Below are positions 54,909 through 58,801 of a DNA stretch of 58,801 nucleotides, piece by piece. Each line of letters starts with the position of its first letter. The stretch's first letter is position 1. Origin of the DNA: CAZDQL01 sp964507325 (lineage in GTDB: Bacteria > Planctomycetota > UBA1135 > GCA-002686595); the NCBI GenBank assembly GCA_964507325.1, contig CAZDQL010000035.1:1-58801 (forward strand). The letters are read 5' to 3'. The translations under genes and the position numbers were made by a program. The notes beneath the pieces were generated by a model. That model was not told the origin of the DNA. It worked only from the letters and a program-made list of their open reading frames with translations, and ran no database searches.

Positions 54909-55787
54909 TCAGCCGTCCCCCAGGACCCCCTTCAGCGCATCGCCGACCTCGTCGCCGAGGTTCTCGTCGAGCTTCTCCTTCAAGTCCTCGCCCGCCTCGT
55001 CGAGCGCCTCCTGGGCCTCATCCTTGAGACGATCCTCGATGTGGGCCGCATCGAGCTCGCCCTGCAAGAGGGCCATCGCCTCCGGCGGCAGGTACTGCTC
55101 CGCCTCCCCGACGCCGAGCTCCACCAGCTTCTCGATCAGATCGCCGGTCAGGTCTCCCACCGAGGTCTCCTTCCCCTCGGAGGAGCCGCCGGCGGCGGTG
55201 TCGACGAGCTCGAGGTCGAAGTCGGGCAGTGCGTAGGTCTCCGTCAAGGTGTCGAGGCCCGGTATGCCGCGCAGCTGCACGGTGGCCTTCACCCCCTTCA
55301 CGTGCACGGCGCCGAGCAGGAGGCTCGTTCCCCCGCCACTCGACTGCCCCTCGTCCGCCGTCGGGGCGCCACCCTCCCCACGGCCCGCCAGGGAGCGCAG
55401 GTGGCCGAGGATCTCGCCGAAGTTGGAGCGATCCCCGTCCTGGATCAGGTGCAGGTGCAACCCATCCAGGTCGATCACCGGCACCTTGACCCGGCTGGAG
55501 AGCAGGCTGAGGGTCTTCACGTCCACCTGAAAGTGGCCCACCTGCAGGAAGGGGGGCCCCGCGATCCCCTCCGGGTTGGCGATCTCGAGTCCGTCGAAGC
55601 CGACCATGCTGCGGGTCGGCCGCAGACCGGCGCTCACGTCCTGCACCTCGCCCTTGACCCCCAGGGCGTACTCGACGCCCTTCTCGACGGCGGTGCGGGC
55701 GGCGGGGGAGAAGAGGACGGCGATGGCGACCCCCACGGCCACCAACCCCAGGATCGCGACGATCAGCAGACGGCGGAGGAGCTTCAT
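54909..55787 (-). CDS. AsmA-like inner-membrane-anchored protein
   Basis: 292 residues. A short basic N-terminus and one helix (LLIVAILGLVAVGVAIAVLF) precede an AsmA-type beta region (VSAGLRPTRSMVGFDGLEIANPEG, LQVGHFQVDVKTLSLLSSRVKVPVIDLDG). The C-terminal ~100 residues are acidic and helical. The family is linked to lipid transport and outer-membrane homeostasis; this member is short. No partner is evident. Confidence 0.7.
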   Translation of the reverse strand: MKLLRRLLIVAILGLVAVGVAIAVLFSPAARTAVEKGVEYALGVKGEVQDVSAGLRPTRSMVGFDGLEIANPEGIAGPPFLQVGHFQVDVKTLSLLSSRVKVPVIDLDGLHLHLIQDGDRSNFGEILGHLRSLAGRGEGGAPTADEGQSSGGGTSLLLGAVHVKGVKATVQLRGIPGLDTLTETYALPDFDLELVDTAAGGSSEGKETSVGDLTGDLIEKLVELGVGEAEQYLPPEAMALLQGELDAAHIEDRLKDEAQEALDEAGEDLKEKLDENLGDEVGDALKGVLGDG

Positions 55788-56016
55788 GCGCTGGAGCCTA
55801 GCGGCAACGCGCGCACAGCTCCACGGACAAGCCGCCGCTGGGCAGGGCGCGGACGGACCGGGCCAGCGGACGGGCGGCCCAGCGGGTGTCGGGCTCGCTG
55901 TCCTCGTCGCGCACAAATCCCGGACGCTGCGCAACCGCCACCGGGGGACAGGGGTCGATCGGTCGCCGCCTCCCCGAGGATCCTGCGCGCACCTTTCGCC
56001 AAGACTGGAGCAAGCG

Positions 56017-57003
56017 ATGCATCTCGAACTCTTCCTGCGCGCCGCCGGCGCGCTGACCCTCTGCCTACCCCTGGCGGCTGCACCCGTGGCCGCGCCTGAC
56101 GGGCCGGCGCCCGACGAAGCGTGCGCACCCCCCGGCCAGCGCGCGCCTCAACTCAGCGTCCAGCGCAACCTGGCGACGGGGACGACGCGCATCCACCTGC
56201 AAGCGGACCCCGCCCTCGCCGGAGGCCACGCCGCGCTCTTCTGCGAGGATCCCCACGGCCCGTACATGCCCCGCGGTTGGTGCACGAGCGGCCTGCGCGG
56301 GCGCGTGCTGGTGGTGGACGACCTGGACCAGGACGGCACCTACACCTGGAACCTGAAGGGAGGCCGGCCTGGTCTGGCCGCCCAGCTGCGTGCGCTCACC
56401 TGGCCCCAGGGGGGAACCTGGGCCGAGACGGGGGTCTCCAACGTCCTGCGCATGCCTCCCGGCTGGGACTCCGGGGCTCAGCTCCCCGCGGTTGGAGGGA
56501 TCGTCATCAGCGAGATCCAGAAGGACCCCACCGCGGTGTCGGACTCCCAGGGAGAGTGGATCGAGCTCCACAACACGAGCGCCGCTGCGATCGACATCGA
56601 GGGCTGGACGCTCGCCGACCTGGGCAGCGACCAGACCCAGCTCGACAACGCCGGCGCCGGGATCGTCGTCCCGCCGGGTGGCTACCTGGTGCTCGGCCGC
56701 GAGGCCGACAGCGCCTTGAACGGTGGGGTCCCGGTGGATGCGACCTACGGGGGCTTCACCCTGAGCAACGGCGAGGACGAGGTGGTGCTGATCGACCCGG
56801 CGGGGGTCGTGATCGACGAGATCGCCTACGACGACGGAGTGCTGTGGCCCGACGATGCGGGGCGCTCGATCAGCCTGCGGCCGGAGTGCAAGGACGCGGC
56901 CTGCAACGACGACGGGGGGCAGTGGTGCTCGTCGCAGACGCCGATCGGCGCTGGACCCGACACCGGCACCCCCGGTGCTCCCAACGATCCCTGTGGGGGG
57001 TGA
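56017..57003 (+). CDS. Secreted protein with lamin-tail domain
   Basis: 328 residues. Signal peptide (GALTLCLPLAAAPVAA), a Cys-containing first half, then a lamin-tail (LTD) domain from ~155: GIVISEIQKDPTAVSDSQGEWIELHN, IDIEGWTLADLG, VVPPGGYLVLG, GEDEVVLIDPAGVVIDEIAYD. LTD domains occur in many bacterial exported proteins as Ig-like binding modules. GGAG lies 6 bases before the ATG. The 229-base gap before the gene shows nothing else. Confidence 0.85.
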   Translation: MHLELFLRAAGALTLCLPLAAAPVAAPDGPAPDEACAPPGQRAPQLSVQRNLATGTTRIHLQADPALAGGHAALFCEDPHGPYMPRGWCTSGLRGRVLVVDDLDQDGTYTWNLKGGRPGLAAQLRALTWPQGGTWAETGVSNVLRMPPGWDSGAQLPAVGGIVISEIQKDPTAVSDSQGEWIELHNTSAAAIDIEGWTLADLGSDQTQLDNAGAGIVVPPGGYLVLGREADSALNGGVPVDATYGGFTLSNGEDEVVLIDPAGVVIDEIAYDDGVLWPDDAGRSISLRPECKDAACNDDGGQWCSSQTPIGAGPDTGTPGAPNDPCGG

Positions 57004-57030
57004 GGGGAGGCGGCGCGGGAGCCGCGGACC

Positions 57031-58590
57031 TCAGTCGTCCTGGGGGGGGGGGTGCCACTCGGTCACAGGCAGGACCGGCTGGCGGCAGCCCCCCTCGCCG
57101 TGACGCTTGGTGCCGCCGGTTCCCGCCCACTCCTCGCGGCGGTACTCGGGGTGGGCCGGACAGAACCACCACCACTCTCCGGTCTCACCCCCGCCGCCGC
57201 CGGCGTAGCCGAAACTCTCCAGGATCCCCTCGACGCGCTCGTCGATCTCGCCATCCACGGGGAACTTCTCCATGACCCACGGGTTCCGCAGCGCCAGATC
57301 CGCCAGCAGGCGCAGCGCGACATTGCGCTCGCTGGCGAAGCGGTTCTCGGTCTCGCCGGGGTCCTGGGCCAGGTTGAAGAGCTCGCACCGCTGGGGCATG
57401 TGCGGGCGGTAGGTGAGCTTCCAGAGACCGTCGCAGACGGTGTAGAGGAAGGCCGCGTCGGGTCGGCCGAGGACCATGCTGGCGTTCAGGTCGTAGCCGT
57501 TGATCTGATCCGCGTAGGCCAGGGCGGGCTCGAGCCCCTCGCCGGCCAAGAGCGGCACCAGGCTGCGCCCCGACATCCCGTCGAAGGAGTGGCCGGCCAG
57601 GGCCAGGAGCGTGGGGGCGATGTCGATCGTGCGCACCATGTCGGGGACCACGCACCCTGCGGGCACTCCGGGGCCGCTCAGCAGGAGCGGTACGTGGAGC
57701 TGTTCCTGATAGGTCATGCGGTGTTTGCCCCAGCCGTGCCGTCGGAAGCCGTCCGCCAATCCCTCGCCGTGGTCGGCGGTGACCGCCAGCAGGGTGTCGT
57801 CCGCCACGCCCAGCTCGTCGAGTGCGTCCAGGATGCGACCGATCTGGCTGTCCATGTAGCGCACCTCGGCGGCGTAGACCTGCTCGTAGGTGGTGCTGTT
57901 GACCGCCAACGCGTCGCCTTCGGTGTCCAGGTGGGACAGGTACTCCGGAGGGGGCAGGCGCCCCGGATCGTGGGGATCCCAGAGGTGGATCCAGAGGAAG
58001 AAGGGCTGGTCCTTCCCTCGCACCTCGTTCAGGTAGTCGACGACCAGATCGGCCGTGGTGTCGGAGCGCCGCTGCAGGACCGGATCCCAGGAGGTCTTCG
58101 TCTCCCCCTCCCGGATCCCCATCTGGCCGTCGAGGCTGTCGAAGTGGTCGAAGTCCAGGTCGAAGCCGAAGTAGGAGGAGACGGGGAAGGCGCTGTGGAT
58201 CGCGGCGGTGGCGTAGCCCGCCTCGCGCAAGCTGCGGGTGATCGTCGGCTGCTCCTCCCCCAGCTGGAAGCCGCTCCCGGCGGAGAGGACGCGCAGGCCG
58301 TGCTCGTAGGGGAAGCGCCCGGTCAGGATCGAGGCGTGGGACACGGGGGTCACCCCCGAGGTGGAGAGGACCGCCTCGAAGCGAGCCCCCTGGGCGGCGA
58401 TCTCGTCCATCCGGGGAGTCCCGGAACGGCTCGGGTCGTAGCACTGCAGGTAGTCGGGGCGCGTCGTGTCCAGGGTGATCAGGACGACGTTCGGATGGCT
58501 GTCCCCGCTGCATGCGCCCGTGAGGAGACCCGCCGTGGCGAGCACTAGGGCGGTGATCCAACGCTGGGGTCTCTGGGTGCCGGGAGTCAT
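57031..58590 (-). CDS. Sulfatase-family lipoprotein
   Basis: 519 residues. Lipobox LLTGAC, then VVLITLDTTRPDYLQCY (metal Asp), SHASILTGRFPYEHG, IHLWDPHDPG and LAVTADHGEGLADG. As in the other sulfatase of the window, the nucleophile motif is not CxPSR but VTPVSHAS. The C-terminus has two late Cys and a Pro-rich tail. Targets could be sulfated or phosphorylated glycans, but this is unproven. Confidence 0.87.
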   Translation of the reverse strand: MTPGTQRPQRWITALVLATAGLLTGACSGDSHPNVVLITLDTTRPDYLQCYDPSRSGTPRMDEIAAQGARFEAVLSTSGVTPVSHASILTGRFPYEHGLRVLSAGSGFQLGEEQPTITRSLREAGYATAAIHSAFPVSSYFGFDLDFDHFDSLDGQMGIREGETKTSWDPVLQRRSDTTADLVVDYLNEVRGKDQPFFLWIHLWDPHDPGRLPPPEYLSHLDTEGDALAVNSTTYEQVYAAEVRYMDSQIGRILDALDELGVADDTLLAVTADHGEGLADGFRRHGWGKHRMTYQEQLHVPLLLSGPGVPAGCVVPDMVRTIDIAPTLLALAGHSFDGMSGRSLVPLLAGEGLEPALAYADQINGYDLNASMVLGRPDAAFLYTVCDGLWKLTYRPHMPQRCELFNLAQDPGETENRFASERNVALRLLADLALRNPWVMEKFPVDGEIDERVEGILESFGYAGGGGGETGEWWWFCPAHPEYRREEWAGTGGTKRHGEGGCRQPVLPVTEWHPPPQDD

Positions 58591-58744
58591 GGCGGGGACC
58601 CTAGCAAGCAGCCGGGCCGTCTGCATCCGCCTACGCCGCAGTCGCCGGGGCGTTGGCCCCCGTCTCCGGGCCCCGCTTATTTGGCCGATTCGCACCGGGA
58701 ATCCCCGCCCGCTTCCGTACGGTCCGCCGCATCCGCTCGGGCCG

Positions 58745-58801
<57 letters not shown>

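Overview
The window reads as chromosomal DNA of a high-GC, Gram-negative, didermal bacterium, and Planctomycetota is my best guess. The signs are many lipoproteins and large secreted proteins, sulfatase-type enzymes, FG-GAP and lamin-tail domains, ECF sigma factors joined to carboxypeptidase-regulatory-like (CpdR) repeats, and a very long GreA like that of chlamydiae. No rRNA or marker set is present, so this is inference. The first gene is cut by the window edge. The last bases are a 45-G run that looks like a sequencing or assembly artefact.

Layout. 1-1423: end of a heavy-metal RND efflux operon. 1435-3064: an insertion sequence (IS) with a D-D-35-E transposase. 3057-5510: an ECF sigma factor fused through a membrane helix to six CpdR domains, its 3' end cut by the IS. 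5511-6091: non-coding DNA and tRNA-Asn. 6207-6677: a peroxiredoxin whose catalytic Cys codon is an in-frame TGA (selenocysteine). 6767-13150: gluQ, an NlpC/P60-like lipoprotein, a redox-dead double thioredoxin-fold protein, and a sahR-like/ahcY pair with an AT-rich palindromic operator. 13151-17488: giant GreA and small secreted proteins. 17478-24596: an apparent eight-gene operon, phnD-phnC-phnE-phnE followed by two ABC-2 ATPase/permease pairs, most joined by GTGA overlaps. 24755-30630: lon, an EAL-HDOD protein, a second selenocysteine protein (thioredoxin fold, U-K-P-C) and a metallophosphoesterase. 30719-36148: a GT39-like membrane protein with TPRs, an FG-GAP lipoprotein and a TPR protein. 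36223-41087: an ECF sigma factor and its separate FecR/CpdR partner (the unfused counterpart of the 3057 gene), then a cation:proton antiporter. 41100-44428: an S9 peptidase and an SPFH/zinc-ribbon protein. 44622-51179: two small proteins, a MamK-like actin, an S8 protease, a DUF3810 protein and a degenerate GGDEF protein whose C-terminal module matches that of the small protein next to the actin. 51208-58590: a secreted sugar dehydrogenase, a MORN-like lipoprotein, two sulfatase-family lipoproteins, an AsmA-like protein and a lamin-tail protein.

Most notable: (i) two independent selenoprotein genes with TGA exactly at the catalytic Cys and a hairpin just downstream; (ii) the same regulatory module seen once as a sigma-TM-6xCpdR fusion and once as separate sigma and FecR-TM-6xCpdR genes; (iii) a MamK-type actin with no magnetosome genes in view, next to a coiled-coil protein sharing its tail with a GGDEF-like protein.
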